Source: Pseudoalteromonas neustonica (GTDB taxonomy: Bacteria; Pseudomonadota; Gammaproteobacteria; Enterobacterales; Alteromonadaceae). Taken from it: a stretch of DNA of 64,000 nt. The stretch is taken from NCBI RefSeq assembly GCF_001653135.1, contig NZ_BDDS01000002.1, positions 1-64,000 on the forward strand. Direction: 5' to 3'. Below, in pieces: positions 37,284 through 46,275 of this stretch. The notes under the pieces are model-generated. The model had not been told where the DNA came from. It ran no database searches and saw only the letters and a program-made list of their open reading frames with translations. Numbering within the stretch: the first letter of the stretch is position 1; each line of letters starts with the position of its first letter. The translations under genes and the position numbers were made by a program.

Positions 37284-37960
37284 TAGAGCAATCCTTAAAA
37301 TTAATTGAATTCTTCAACAATCGCTTTATTGAAGGTGTGGGTATTCGTTGGGGCATTCACAGAAAAGATACCGGAAAGTTAATTGGTACTTGCGGCTTTA
37401 ATTCATGGAATCAAAAGATGAAAAATGCGGGGATAGGCTACGAGTTATCTTCCAAGCATTGGGGTTATGGCTATACTACGCAAGCCTTGCACAAGATTAT
37501 TGATTCGGCCTTTTCTGATCAGCTACCATTTGGTGAACTTTATAGGGTTCAAGCCGAGACTATACCCAAACCACCTCAAGATGCGAGTTTCAGTTGGAAT
37601 TAAAAGCGATTTAGACAAGGCATTGATTGCAAGTAATAGTGGTTCTATTGTTAAAATCAATAACGCAGAATAAATCACTTTTAAACCAACCCTTTGGGCG
37701 TTTCACAGGGACTTACCCTCTGTGTTGTTACTTCTTAAAAGGGATGGCCATTCTTACAAAATAACGCCTTGATATTAAGCCCCTGTGAAACGCTGAATTC
37801 TGTATCTTGAGGTGGTTTGGGTATTTGTTTGGTAATGGTGCGTCAGAATCTGTATTAAAAAAGCTTGGCTTTAAAGAGGAAGGTATCCGTAGGGCAAGTG
37901 GCTACTGGAAGAATGAATATCATGACTTAAAATGCTATGAATTATTGAAGCCTGAGTTTA
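37284..37960 (+). pseudogene. partial duplicate of the GNAT gene, disrupted by MITE-B
   Basis: From 37286 the sequence repeats 36624-37035 of the intact gene with only a handful of substitutions. The first 45 or so codons are missing. It is interrupted at about 37562 by a 263-bp element and resumes at about 37825 to end at the same residue as copy 1, again at a MITE-A end. It cannot make a functional acetyltransferase. The frame readable at 37337-37603 is only part of this remnant. Confidence 0.88.
37562..37824. mobile_element. MITE-B copy 1 (about 263 bp)
   Basis: Perfect inverted ends ATACCCAAACCACCTCAAG and the matching CTTGAGGTGGTTTGGGTAT bound an insertion in the duplicated GNAT gene. 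Inside is a second inverted pair, GCGTTTCACAGGG (37698-37710) and CCCTGTGAAACGC (37781-37793), so it folds as nested stems. No transposase is encoded. The left 26 bp recur at 46276-46301. Confidence 0.75.
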
Positions 37961-38075
37961 GGGTCTGTTGACCTTTGCGGATTAAAATTCGTTCAACCGC
38001 GGGGCGATTTAATCGCAGCGCGAGACAGTATCAAACAGGCTGCTGCAAATTCAACCTTGAAAGGTCAGCATACCC
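37961..38075. mobile_element. MITE-A copy 4, internally deleted (115 bp)
   Basis: The left end GGGTCTGTTGACCTTTGCGG is nearly the same as copy 3. The right end AAGGTCAGCATACCC is its diverged inverse, and TA flanks both sides. About half of the interior is missing relative to copies 1 and 3. It follows the GNAT duplicate at exactly the position where copy 3 follows the intact gene. Confidence 0.75.
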
Positions 38076-38174
38076 TAATAAAGGTAGCCAAAATAGAGTG
38101 AATTTATCATTTAAACATTCATTGGAATAAATCCCGACTTACAGATAGTCCATGCATTTTGATAGTCTTGCAAA

Positions 38175-38819
38175 TTATTTTCTGGGCGTCCTTTTTCTAA
38201 ATATATTAGGTTGCCAACCCCAATGCAGAGCACCTAGCCTTAAAAACACGGTGATGAATAATGAGCCCACAATACACCATATATAAGATACATTGAGTAA
38301 AAAGAATCCGGCGTAGGTCAAACCACCACAAAAACAGGCGGTTGAGTAAAGCTCATCGCGCATAACCAAGGGGACTTCTCGGCAAATAACATCACGCATT
38401 AAGCCGCCAAATATGCCAGTGGTCATACCCATAGTAATGGCGACTAACATGGTTGTGCCTTCAAGAAGAGATTTTTCAATACCGACAATGTTGAATATAG
38501 CCATGCCGATTGCGTCGACGAGGAGCATATAATAATTCGATACGTCAGGTAAGTGGCGAATAAATATAACAGCAATAAAAATTGCACCATATGTAGCGTA
38601 TAAATAATCTGGTTGTGTTATCCAAAAAACGGGTTGGTTTAATAGCACATCACGAAGTGTACCACCGCCAAGTGCGGTAACGGAACCAACCACAACCACC
38701 CCAAAGCCACCAATGTTTTTTTCATGACCCATTAATGTCCCAGAGATTGCGAAAAAGGCGACCCCAATTAAACTTAAAAAATGAAAGTAGTCTGATGTCA
38801 CTATGTGTCTCTTTTTCAT
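38175..38819 (-). CDS. TRIC/YicG-like (UPF0126) membrane cation channel
   Basis: The 214-residue inner-membrane protein has two homologous halves of three helices plus a seventh. Each half carries the glycine-rich loop of the family: TALGGGTLRDVLL near residue 50 and GIFGGLMRDVICREVP near 135. Family members form trimeric potassium-permeable channels, while some close relatives are associated with glycine uptake, so the substrate is uncertain. It is a single gene on the minus strand. Confidence 0.85.
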   Translation of the reverse strand: MKKRHIVTSDYFHFLSLIGVAFFAISGTLMGHEKNIGGFGVVVVGSVTALGGGTLRDVLLNQPVFWITQPDYLYATYGAIFIAVIFIRHLPDVSNYYMLLVDAIGMAIFNIVGIEKSLLEGTTMLVAITMGMTTGIFGGLMRDVICREVPLVMRDELYSTACFCGGLTYAGFFLLNVSYIWCIVGSLFITVFLRLGALHWGWQPNIFRKRTPRK

Positions 38820-38854
38820 TTATTAATAGTGCGAGATACTAACGGAGTAAAAAT

Positions 38855-40189
38855 TTATTCTTCCTGAATATGCGTAACGTCATGCGTTTTTGCAAAAAAA
38901 TCCACAACCAAGTTCGTCATTGCATTTACCCCTAATTGCAGGGCTTTTTCGTCGGCATAAAATTGTGGTGAATGGTTACTCGCTGCGCTTTTTGCATTTT
39001 TACCTTGTGGCGTTACACCTAAAAAGAAAAACAATCCAGGGGTCTCTAAGGCGTAATAACTAAAATCTTCGGCTCCTGTAATTAAATCCGTTGTAATAAT
39101 ATTGTCTGCACCAGCTACTTTTTCAAGTGTTGGGGTCATTAGTTGGGTAAGTTGAACATCATTAACTGTAACCGGATAGCCGTGGTTAATATGCACATCA
39201 GCTTTAGCGCCTGCTGATTCAGCAACAAGCTCAGCGGTTTTCACTAAACGTTTTTTAATATCGGCTCGCATCGTTTGGTCAAAAGTACGTATAGTACCAA
39301 TGAGTTCAACACTATCAGGAATGATGTTTGAACGGACGCCACCGTTAATTGCACCAAACGAGATCACCGACGGCGCTTTTGTAACATCCACTTGGCGAGA
39401 TGAAATAGTTTGGGTGGCCATAATGATTTGTGATGACGTTACAATCGGATCTACCCCATTCCACGGACGAGAACCATGAGTTTGGCGACCTTGTACGTTA
39501 ATTGTGAATGAATCTTCACTGGCCATAAGGGGGCCTTCACGAAAGCCAATTTTACCTGTGTTAAGTGAACTGGTTACATGCAAGCCAAAGACAGCAGCTG
39601 GTTTTAGCTTAAATAAACCTTCTTTCAACATCAGCTCTGCGCCACCTTCTTCACCTTCAGGAGCGCCTTCTTCAGCTGGCTGAAATATAAAAAGTACATC
39701 ACCGGCTAACGCATCTTGAATTTTAACGAGTGACTCGGCTACGGCCATTAAAATGGCGACATGGTTATCATGACCACAGGCGTGCATTACACCCACTTTA
39801 TTACCACGGTAAGTTGAGGTTTGAGTAGATGCAAAGGGTAAGTCTACCAATTCAGTGACTGGTAGGGCATCCATATCAGCGCGCAATGCGACTAAAGGAC
39901 CTTTTTTGCCACCTTTTAATTTGGCGACGACACCGGTGTGAGCAACGCCTGTTTGTACTTCAAGACCGAGTGATTTTAAGTGCTTAGTTATGTATTTTGC
40001 GGTTTCAAATTCCCGATTACTAAGCTCTGGGTATTGATGTAAATGACGGCGCCAAGTGATGACTTTTTCGCTAACACTGTGGTTGGCTTTTTTTAGTTTT
40101 TTGTTTATAACATCATTAAGATCGGCAGCCAAACATGGCGAGGATAAAGCACATAGCAATAAACTGCTGTAAATAATTTTGTGTAACAT
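38855..40189 (-). CDS. secreted M20-family amidohydrolase/peptidase
   Basis: The 444-residue enzyme has a signal peptide (LHKIIYSSLLLCALSSPCLA). It shows the M20D pattern: WRRHLHQYPELSNREFET, ALRADMDALPV, GVMHACGHDNH (metal His and Asp), FQPAEEGAPEGEEGG (catalytic Glu pair) and GAEDFSYY near the end. Relatives hydrolyse N-acyl amino acids, hippurate or indole-acetyl amino acids. ATG 40189 with GGGAT upstream is the start. It is divergent from a Crp/Fnr regulator (51-bp gap), which may control it. Confidence 0.9.
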   Translation of the reverse strand: MLHKIIYSSLLLCALSSPCLAADLNDVINKKLKKANHSVSEKVITWRRHLHQYPELSNREFETAKYITKHLKSLGLEVQTGVAHTGVVAKLKGGKKGPLVALRADMDALPVTELVDLPFASTQTSTYRGNKVGVMHACGHDNHVAILMAVAESLVKIQDALAGDVLFIFQPAEEGAPEGEEGGAELMLKEGLFKLKPAAVFGLHVTSSLNTGKIGFREGPLMASEDSFTINVQGRQTHGSRPWNGVDPIVTSSQIIMATQTISSRQVDVTKAPSVISFGAINGGVRSNIIPDSVELIGTIRTFDQTMRADIKKRLVKTAELVAESAGAKADVHINHGYPVTVNDVQLTQLMTPTLEKVAGADNIITTDLITGAEDFSYYALETPGLFFFLGVTPQGKNAKSAASNHSPQFYADEKALQLGVNAMTNLVVDFFAKTHDVTHIQEE

Positions 40190-40240
40190 GACAATCCCTT
40201 TTATTATTTGTTGATTAACACCAATGTAGAGCAAAGTGCA

Positions 40241-40918
40241 ATGAATGAACAGGATCGTGCGATAATCAATCAAGGGGGCTGGTTTAGTAGTCGATCAAAT
40301 GAATTGCAACTCGCTTTATTATCGTCAGCAAAAATAATTGAATTAAATGCAGCTGATGCGCTTTTTCACCGAGGTGAGGCTAATAGTGGCTTATATGCGG
40401 TACTTGCCGGAGTTATGCGAGTTAGTGGCGTTAATGGTGAAGGTAAGGAGGCGGTGCTTAGTTTTATCGATCCTGCTATTTGGTTTGGTGAAGTTGCTCT
40501 ATTTGATGGCGGACTACGTACGCATGATGTATATGCACAAACACAGGTTAGATTGCTGCATATACCACATCGCGCACTGATCCAATTGTTAGCACTAAAC
40601 CCGATTTACTGGCATGATTTTGGTATATTGCTATCACAAAAAATACGGCTATTGTTTAGTTCACTCGAAGATCATGCGCTATTAACTGCACAGCAAAAAG
40701 TATGTAAACGTCTTGCTATGATGGCCGTAGCAGTGCCTTTAAGCAGCAATAAAGCAACGATTATGTTATCGCAGCAACAACTAGCAGATATGACCTATCT
40801 AACACGTCAAACAATTAATCAAATACTACAAATATTAAGCGAAAAAAAGCTTATTTCGTTGCACTATCAGCGTATTGAAATCCTTAATAAGAAAGAGTTG
40901 GCTTTACTAGCGCATTAA
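40241..40918 (+). CDS. Crp/Fnr-family transcription regulator
   Basis: The 225-residue protein has an N-terminal cyclic-nucleotide-type beta-roll (LFHRGEANSGLYAVLAGVMR and FGEVALFDGGLR, the loop that binds cAMP in Crp) and a C-terminal winged HTH (LSQQQLADMTYLTRQTINQI). The N-terminal FeS cysteines of Fnr are absent. ATG 40241 is taken; TTG starts at 40208 and 40211 would overlap the likely promoter. Divergent position suggests it may regulate the amidohydrolase. Confidence 0.85.
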   Translation: MNEQDRAIINQGGWFSSRSNELQLALLSSAKIIELNAADALFHRGEANSGLYAVLAGVMRVSGVNGEGKEAVLSFIDPAIWFGEVALFDGGLRTHDVYAQTQVRLLHIPHRALIQLLALNPIYWHDFGILLSQKIRLLFSSLEDHALLTAQQKVCKRLAMMAVAVPLSSNKATIMLSQQQLADMTYLTRQTINQILQILSEKKLISLHYQRIEILNKKELALLAH

Positions 40919-40982
40919 TCCCTTTAAGTCTGTTGGCGTTAAACTTGCTTCGTAAATGCATACACTCAATGGATTTGAAATA

Positions 40983-41402
40983 ATGACCTCACTTACTTTT
41001 AATAATCAGTACCGCACAGAGCCATATAGTGCACCCGTTCAAGTAAAAACTATTGCCCATCCTAAAGCGGCAACGACTTTGCCTGAGGTGGCAAATACTA
41101 GCCAACCTGATGCGGCAAGCCGGCTTAAAAATCCATCCTATGAAAAAAAATTTTTAGATGAAGCAAAAGAGACCCTTATTTATCAACGTTTAGGGGTCGA
41201 TAAAGAAAAAATTGATGAGCTCAAAGCGGCCATTGAAAAATTGGCTGAGCAAATTCAAGAGCAAGGCGGTGATAGCAAAGATTTAGCTAAAAAAATGGAA
41301 GCGCTTCAAACGATGCTTGAACAAGAGTACCAAAAGGGCCGTGAGCTACAATCTAAGACACCGGATCACGATAAAGGGAAAATTATAAGCGCATTTGTGT
41401 AA
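40983..41402 (+). CDS. hypothetical coiled-coil protein
   Basis: The product is about 139 residues. A variable N-terminal half rich in Ala, Thr and Pro is followed by a charged helical half (KEKIDELKAAIEKLAEQIQE and KDLAKKMEALQTMLEQEY) likely to form a coiled coil. It has no signal peptide or membrane helix and is probably cytosolic. No family is recognised. The start could also be ATG 40956. It is preceded by the Crp/Fnr gene with 60 bp between them. Confidence 0.65.
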   Translation: MTSLTFNNQYRTEPYSAPVQVKTIAHPKAATTLPEVANTSQPDAASRLKNPSYEKKFLDEAKETLIYQRLGVDKEKIDELKAAIEKLAEQIQEQGGDSKDLAKKMEALQTMLEQEYQKGRELQSKTPDHDKGKIISAFV

Positions 41403-41490
41403 AAGGAATTTTAAAATGTCGGGTAGCAGACATTGTTGCGTCATGTAAGGTGCTAAAGTTATGAGTAAGGCATTTTTATAGAGCAGCAGA

Positions 41491-41994
41491 ATGAAAACAC
41501 TTCAACAGCAATTAGGTAACTACGGCTTGTATCATCGTTCAAGACGAAATGTAATTACACATTTTTTTGGGATCCCATTAATTATTTTTGCGGTACTGTG
41601 CTTATTAGCGCGTATTCAGCTACCTTTTGCTGAGTATGTTATTAGTGGTGCCGATATTTTTGTATTGGCGAGTGTGATTTATTACTTAACGCTGAGTGTG
41701 TCATTGGGTTTGATAATGGCGGCTATTCTAATACTAATGACTATTGCAGCAGTGCCCATTGCGAGCCTCAGTTTAAATAGTTGGCTGATTATGAGTATCG
41801 GTACTTTTGTATTTGGCTGGGTACTACAGTTTATTGGCCATTATTATGAAGGCAAAAAACCGGCTTTTGTTGATGATTTAATTGGATTGATAATCGGACC
41901 GTTATTTGTGTTAGTTGAAGCACTTTTTCTACTTGGATTATACCAAGAGCTAGAGCAGCAGATCAGCGATATAGCGGGTCCTACAAAACCTTAA
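41491..41994 (+). CDS. Mpo1/DUF962-like membrane protein
   Basis: The 167-residue protein has four to five membrane helices. The family's conserved elements are visible: NYGLYHRSRRNVITHFFGIP at the N-terminus, then FGWVLQFIGHYYEGKKPAFVDDL. The scattered His residues are iron ligands in the yeast homologue Mpo1, a dioxygenase that alpha-oxidises 2-hydroxy fatty acids. A role in lipid metabolism is therefore possible but unproven in bacteria. A short-chain dehydrogenase gene follows. Confidence 0.82.
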   Translation: MKTLQQQLGNYGLYHRSRRNVITHFFGIPLIIFAVLCLLARIQLPFAEYVISGADIFVLASVIYYLTLSVSLGLIMAAILILMTIAAVPIASLSLNSWLIMSIGTFVFGWVLQFIGHYYEGKKPAFVDDLIGLIIGPLFVLVEALFLLGLYQELEQQISDIAGPTKP

Positions 41995-42031
41995 TAATCA
42001 AAACCATAATAATTAAAATCATAGGTAGAAT

Positions 42032-42823
42032 ATGAACTTTCATAATAAGACTGTGTGGATCACCGGTGCATCATCAGGAATTGGTAAAGAATTAGCAATA
42101 CAATTTGCAAACTTAGGCGCTAATATAATTTTATCAGCAAGAAGTACCGATAAGCTCAAGCAACTTTGTGATCAATTACCGCCAGGGCAGCATAAAGTGA
42201 TCCCACTTGATTTATCACAGCCTGAGCAGGTACTTGAATATGTAACAACTAACATGGCTGATATTGGTAAAGTTGACATTTTAATTAATAATGGTGGTGT
42301 ATCGCAGCGTAGTTTATTTTTAGAAAATGACTTTGCCGTGTATCGCCAACTTATGGAAGTTAATTACTTTGGTTTAATTGCGCTTACAAAAGCGGTGTTA
42401 CCAAGTATGGTTGTTCAAGGTAGCGGCTCTGTAGTGTCGATAAGTAGTGTGGCGGGTAAAGTAGGCTCTAAATTTAGAACGGGTTACTCAGGCTCTAAAT
42501 ACGCAGTTGTTGGGTTTATGGATTGCCTGCGAGCAGAAGTTGCCGATAAAAATATTCATTGCTTGACGATTTGCCCGGGCTCGATAAAAACCGCGATTGC
42601 TCATAACTCACTTAATGAGTATGGAGTTGCACAAAATAAAGCAGAAGAGTCAATTGAAAATGGCATGGATGTAACCGCTGCGGTAAAGCAGATGATTAGT
42701 GCCATAGCCAAACGTAAAGATGAAGTCGTTGTTGGAGAGGGGATCAGTGGCTGGGCTCCAACCATTAAGCGTTTCTTTCCAGGCTTTTTTAACCGTATGA
42801 CAGCGAAAAAGAACTACCGATAA
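42032..42823 (+). CDS. short-chain dehydrogenase/reductase
   Basis: The 263-residue classical SDR has the nucleotide loop TGASSGIGKEL near residues 11-21, NNGG (NNAG variant), the catalytic Ser in SISSVAGKVG, and YSGSKYA with the catalytic Tyr and Lys. RSTDK after the second strand suggests NADP(H). It belongs to the DHRS7-like group; its substrate is unknown. It follows the Mpo1-like gene by 37 bp and may form an operon with it. Confidence 0.9.
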   Translation: MNFHNKTVWITGASSGIGKELAIQFANLGANIILSARSTDKLKQLCDQLPPGQHKVIPLDLSQPEQVLEYVTTNMADIGKVDILINNGGVSQRSLFLENDFAVYRQLMEVNYFGLIALTKAVLPSMVVQGSGSVVSISSVAGKVGSKFRTGYSGSKYAVVGFMDCLRAEVADKNIHCLTICPGSIKTAIAHNSLNEYGVAQNKAEESIENGMDVTAAVKQMISAIAKRKDEVVVGEGISGWAPTIKRFFPGFFNRMTAKKNYR

Positions 42824-42826
42824 AAG

Positions 42827-42851
42827 ACGAGTAAACACATTGTTTACTCGT
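42827..42851. terminator. bidirectional terminator-like hairpin
   Basis: Perfect 11-bp arms ACGAGTAAACA and TGTTTACTCGT around CAT lie between two convergent genes, the SDR and the HEAT lipoprotein. There is no long T-run, so efficiency is uncertain. Confidence 0.6.
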
Positions 42852-42864
42852 ATAACCTATATTC

Positions 42865-43824
42865 TTATAGGTATAAATTAATTAATTCAGTTGTCCAAAG
42901 AGTCTCTTTGCTATTTTTCTTATTAAGACCAGCTTGAGCTTCAGCTAAAAAAGAGCGACTTTGATCTGTATTTAAATCGCCAATTGCTTTTAATGCCATA
43001 GCACGGTCAGACCAAGTTTTACTGTTTTCATAGAGGTCTTTTAGTAATTGAAAATGTGCAACTGATTGCATGTTACCTAGTGATGAGATAGCAGCTAAAC
43101 GTATATATTCACCATCATGTTTAGTTAGTTCAACAAGATAATCAATAGCGGTTGGGTTATTTGAGAAGCCTAATTGATAAACATCAAGGTAAGTAATATC
43201 TTTATCTAAGTTAGCTTTAATTTTACTAATAAGAGTTTGTACATCAGCATTCGATAGTTGTTGCTTGTATAGTGCTCGGTTAATTTTAGCTGATAGCTCC
43301 TTGACTAAAACATCCATAGGCTGATTTAAAGTAGGCTCAATAATCTCGTCAAAGCTCCACACTGGCACTTTACCGCGTTTTACATACACAGCAACACGCT
43401 GGGTATTTTCAGGTGTAATAATATCTGCACTGAGCATAGTAAAAGTAATAAAAGGCGTATACGCATTGGTTCTATGATTGCGCATATTTAATTTATTGAT
43501 ACGGATTTCAGTGTCGCTTGTATCTAATACACTTGCAGGTAACCCACGGGCCTGTAGCTCAAGAAGCACATTTTTTTGTAAAAACTCAACGGGAACAAGA
43601 GGTTGGTTGTCGAGGATTAAATCAGCTTTTAGCACACCGTGATTAAATGGTGTTGTGCTTGTGTCTCTTTTATCTGAGAAATTAAGGTTATGTGTAGTTA
43701 CATTATCAACTTGATACTGATTGGTTGATGTTACAGGTGCAGTAATTTTATAACTGCTTGGAGCACAGCCTTGAATAGCGGCGAAAGTAGTGGCTAGAAG
43801 TGTTGTTTTAATTATATTTTTCAT
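42865..43824 (-). CDS. HEAT-repeat lipoprotein
   Basis: The 319 residues start with a lipoprotein signal (lipobox IQGC with Cys19). The middle part looks like an outer-membrane LPS-assembly or LptE-like fold (NVLLELQARGLPASVLDT, then TPFITFTMLSADI). The C-terminal third (about 215-300) has two to three HEAT-type helical repeats (IRLAAISSLGNMQS, DRAMALKAIGDLNTD). No specific role is known. It is expressed as a single gene. Confidence 0.75.
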   Translation of the reverse strand: MKNIIKTTLLATTFAAIQGCAPSSYKITAPVTSTNQYQVDNVTTHNLNFSDKRDTSTTPFNHGVLKADLILDNQPLVPVEFLQKNVLLELQARGLPASVLDTSDTEIRINKLNMRNHRTNAYTPFITFTMLSADIITPENTQRVAVYVKRGKVPVWSFDEIIEPTLNQPMDVLVKELSAKINRALYKQQLSNADVQTLISKIKANLDKDITYLDVYQLGFSNNPTAIDYLVELTKHDGEYIRLAAISSLGNMQSVAHFQLLKDLYENSKTWSDRAMALKAIGDLNTDQSRSFLAEAQAGLNKKNSKETLWTTELINLYL

Positions 43825-44086
43825 ACATATTCCATTTTATAGTTATGATGTTCCCGCTTGGGGAGCAGTATTATTAATTTAAACGGAATAAAATGCAATC
43901 TGTGATTTAGCGAATAGAAATGAGGCTGGAACAGTATTCACTAAAATTTTTAGTAAGAATTCGAATTAATAGCGCGATACGATATTAATTTGACACTAAA
44001 TAGCAAAGGAAATTGATCGTTTCTACTTGCGCCGATAATTATATAGAATTAAAGTGTCATCAAGTTGTAAAAGAGAATTAAATGTT

Positions 44087-44527
44087 ATGGAACAAAAACA
44101 AGTAAAAGACTTAACGCCAGAAGAACAAGCACAGCAAGAGAATATTCAGTGGCAGCGAACGTGTTTTCAAAATGCACAAAAGCATTTAGCTGAAAAAGGC
44201 GTAATGCCAAAAAGTTTGTTTGAGAAAGAAAGCCGCTTTATTGCGCCATTGTGTGCATTGTGGAAATTTAAGGCTCAAGATGGTAAAAATTATTGGGTGA
44301 TCACGGGTCGCTTACCTACAGATCATGCGTTGGCATCGGCTGCAGAAAATGCACGCGACGCTTTAAGATATTTTTCGTTTCAATGGCAGTTAAAAGCGGA
44401 CCAGCTTTTAGAAACAGCAGGAAATGATAAAACGTCCGTCGACTTTGCTAATTTGTTAGTAAACCGTGCGCATGGACTCTATGAAATGTACGAAAAAGAA
44501 GAGCTGTGGGTTAACGAGCCAAAATAG
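44087..44527 (+). CDS. conserved cytosolic protein, DUF4826-like
   Basis: The 146-residue protein without signal or membrane helix has the pattern LWKFKAQDGKNYWVITGRLP, then DHALASAAENARDALRYFSFQWQLKA, and an acidic end. I associate this with DUF4826, a family of unknown function limited to marine gammaproteobacteria and relatives. ATG 44087 has GAGAA upstream; GTG 44054 is in frame but lacks support. Confidence 0.7.
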   Translation: MEQKQVKDLTPEEQAQQENIQWQRTCFQNAQKHLAEKGVMPKSLFEKESRFIAPLCALWKFKAQDGKNYWVITGRLPTDHALASAAENARDALRYFSFQWQLKADQLLETAGNDKTSVDFANLLVNRAHGLYEMYEKEELWVNEPK

Positions 44528-44557
44528 TAAAATATAAACCCAATATTCCCTAGAAGC

Positions 44558-44599
44558 ATACGAGTTATTTTAAGCTAGTGGCAATAAAATAACTCGTAT
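44558..44599. terminator. long perfect hairpin between convergent genes
   Basis: Fifteen-base arms ATACGAGTTATTTTA and TAAAATAACTCGTAT pair perfectly around a 12-base loop. It separates the DUF4826-like gene from the convergent GNAT gene and probably ends both transcripts. Confidence 0.65.
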
Positions 44600-44602
44600 T
44601 AA

Positions 44603-45061
44603 TTAATGTACTAAAGTAAATGGCTTAGTATCAAATAGATTTATAGGGCACTGCATTCGCTGCCTAGGTATTCCTGCTTCCATAAAAACATGGCCTTGTT
44701 GTTCAAAGCCATTACGTTTAAAACGTTCTACTTCATTTAAAATACAATTAATGCTTACTCGTTCGCAGCCTTGCTGCTGTGCGAGATTGACAATATAGGT
44801 AAGTAAAGATTTATATACTGAACGATTACGATGCTCTGGTAACACGGCTATACGGCCAATTAAGCCGTCTTTGCATAATCGCCCTGTTGCGACGGGTGTT
44901 TGCGCATCATCTGTAACAAGTATGTGATAAGCAGACCGGTCGAGACTATCAAACTCGATGTGTTTGGGTATATGTAATTCACATACAAATACCCGCTCTC
45001 TTATATGTTGTAATAAGTCCTTGCCTTTATCCCATTCTACCTTGTTGATATGATAGCTCAT
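44603..45061 (-). CDS. GNAT acetyltransferase (ElaA/YjcF type)
   Basis: The 152 residues begin with the ElaA-like RERVFVCELHIPKHIEFDSLD. The acetyl-CoA binding region is GRIAVLPEHRNRSVYKSLL, and NGFEQQGHVFMEAGIPRQRM closes the fold. The start has TAGGAG at a good distance. It lies 12 bp downstream of roxA on the same strand and is probably co-transcribed with it. Substrate unknown. Confidence 0.85.
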   Translation of the reverse strand: MSYHINKVEWDKGKDLLQHIRERVFVCELHIPKHIEFDSLDRSAYHILVTDDAQTPVATGRLCKDGLIGRIAVLPEHRNRSVYKSLLTYIVNLAQQQGCERVSINCILNEVERFKRNGFEQQGHVFMEAGIPRQRMQCPINLFDTKPFTLVH

Positions 45062-45073
45062 AGAAACCTACTC

Positions 45074-46219
45074 CTAACAAAACCAAATACCCTCATTTAA
45101 TAGTGTAGTAAAGGTTTGTATAAAAACTAAACTATTTTTTGAACTATTCAGTTGCACTGCTGTCACCATGGTGTGGTCAGTGAGTAGTTTAACTGCTGTT
45201 AAATCATTTAATGGAAGCGAGTAATTTTCACCGTTGACGCTGAGAAGTATTTCATTATCAAAAACTTGATATAACGCGCGGGTGCCGCCTAAGCGTTCAA
45301 AAAACAGTTCATTATCTTCTAATAGTGCAGTTACTTGTTCGCTATTAAATAAATCTTCTGGTGGCATTAAATCCATCTCGTGCTTAGGTTGACTCAGTGT
45401 TGTACCTAGCCAAGAAGTAAATAAATCGTCATCATCAAGCATTGCTTGCATTAATAACTTAATGTTATCGGCTTCTGTTGCTTGGATCTCACCTTTAGAA
45501 TCGCGCAGTTTTATTGCGGGGTCTTGATAACGACTATTTCCAGCTTCTTTATCAATAATATGATCGGCAAAGTTTGATAATAAATCACGCTGATTTGGTG
45601 CGCGAAAACCGATTGAATAGTTTAGGGCATTTTCTACTGCGTAACCCTCATGTGGGCACCCTGGTGGAATGTATAAAATGTCGCCGGGCTCGAGAATACA
45701 ATCAATAATCGCAGGAAATTGTTCAACTTGTAATAAACTTTTATTTTGTGCAAATTGTTTTAGGTTACTATCTGGCATACCCACTCGCCAGTGACGCTTG
45801 CCTTCACCTTGAATAATAAATACGTCGTACTGATCTAAATGTGGGCCTACACCACCATTAGGCGTTGAAAAACTGATCATCAAATCATCTATTCGCCAAT
45901 TTGGAATAAATCGAAACGGTTCGAGTAGTTGTGAAGCTGTTGGGTGCCAGTGGTCAACTGCTTGTACTAATAGGGTCGAGTTTTGCTCTGTAAGTAATTC
46001 AAAATCTTCAAATGGACCGTGGTGTGCTTGCCAATCATTATTATGATTTGTGATTATCCGCGATTCAATACTCTCTTCCATAGCAAGGCCAGCAAGTTCG
46101 TTGGCATCAAGTGGATCAACAAAGTCTGCAAAACCTTGTTTGATCAAGAGCGGTTTTTTTTGCCAATATTGAGTTAGAAATTGTTGCTCAGTTAAGCCAT
46201 TTATAGTTAGTTGATACAT
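45074..46219 (-). CDS. roxA: ribosomal protein L16 arginine hydroxylase RoxA (YcfD)
   Basis: The 381-residue Fe(II)/2-oxoglutarate oxygenase with a JmjC-type cupin hydroxylates an arginine of ribosomal protein L16 in E. coli. It opens with QFLTQYWQKKPLLIKQGF. The metal triad is visible as His and Asp in GPHLDQYDVFIIQGEG and His in IPPGCPHEGYAV. The C-terminal half holds the dimerisation and winged-helix parts. A terminator and a MITE-B fragment separate it from purB upstream. Confidence 0.92.
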   Translation of the reverse strand: MYQLTINGLTEQQFLTQYWQKKPLLIKQGFADFVDPLDANELAGLAMEESIESRIITNHNNDWQAHHGPFEDFELLTEQNSTLLVQAVDHWHPTASQLLEPFRFIPNWRIDDLMISFSTPNGGVGPHLDQYDVFIIQGEGKRHWRVGMPDSNLKQFAQNKSLLQVEQFPAIIDCILEPGDILYIPPGCPHEGYAVENALNYSIGFRAPNQRDLLSNFADHIIDKEAGNSRYQDPAIKLRDSKGEIQATEADNIKLLMQAMLDDDDLFTSWLGTTLSQPKHEMDLMPPEDLFNSEQVTALLEDNELFFERLGGTRALYQVFDNEILLSVNGENYSLPLNDLTAVKLLTDHTMVTAVQLNSSKNSLVFIQTFTTLLNEGIWFC

Positions 46220-46242
46220 GCTGCGCCCGTTAAAAATGAAAA

Positions 46243-46268
46243 AAGCGAAAGGCTAGGGCCTTTCGCTT
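46243..46268 (-). terminator. intrinsic terminator downstream of purB
   Basis: On the minus strand AAGCGAAAGGC and GCCTTTCGCTT pair around a 4-base loop and run into a T-rich tail (TTTTCATTTTT). It ends mnmA-hflD-purB transcription before roxA. Confidence 0.75.
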
Positions 46269-46275
46269 AGTAGTC

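Noticed and set aside
37337..37673. Apparent short GNAT protein and overlapping frame
   Set aside because: They are pieces of the truncated GNAT duplicate running into MITE-B, not genes.
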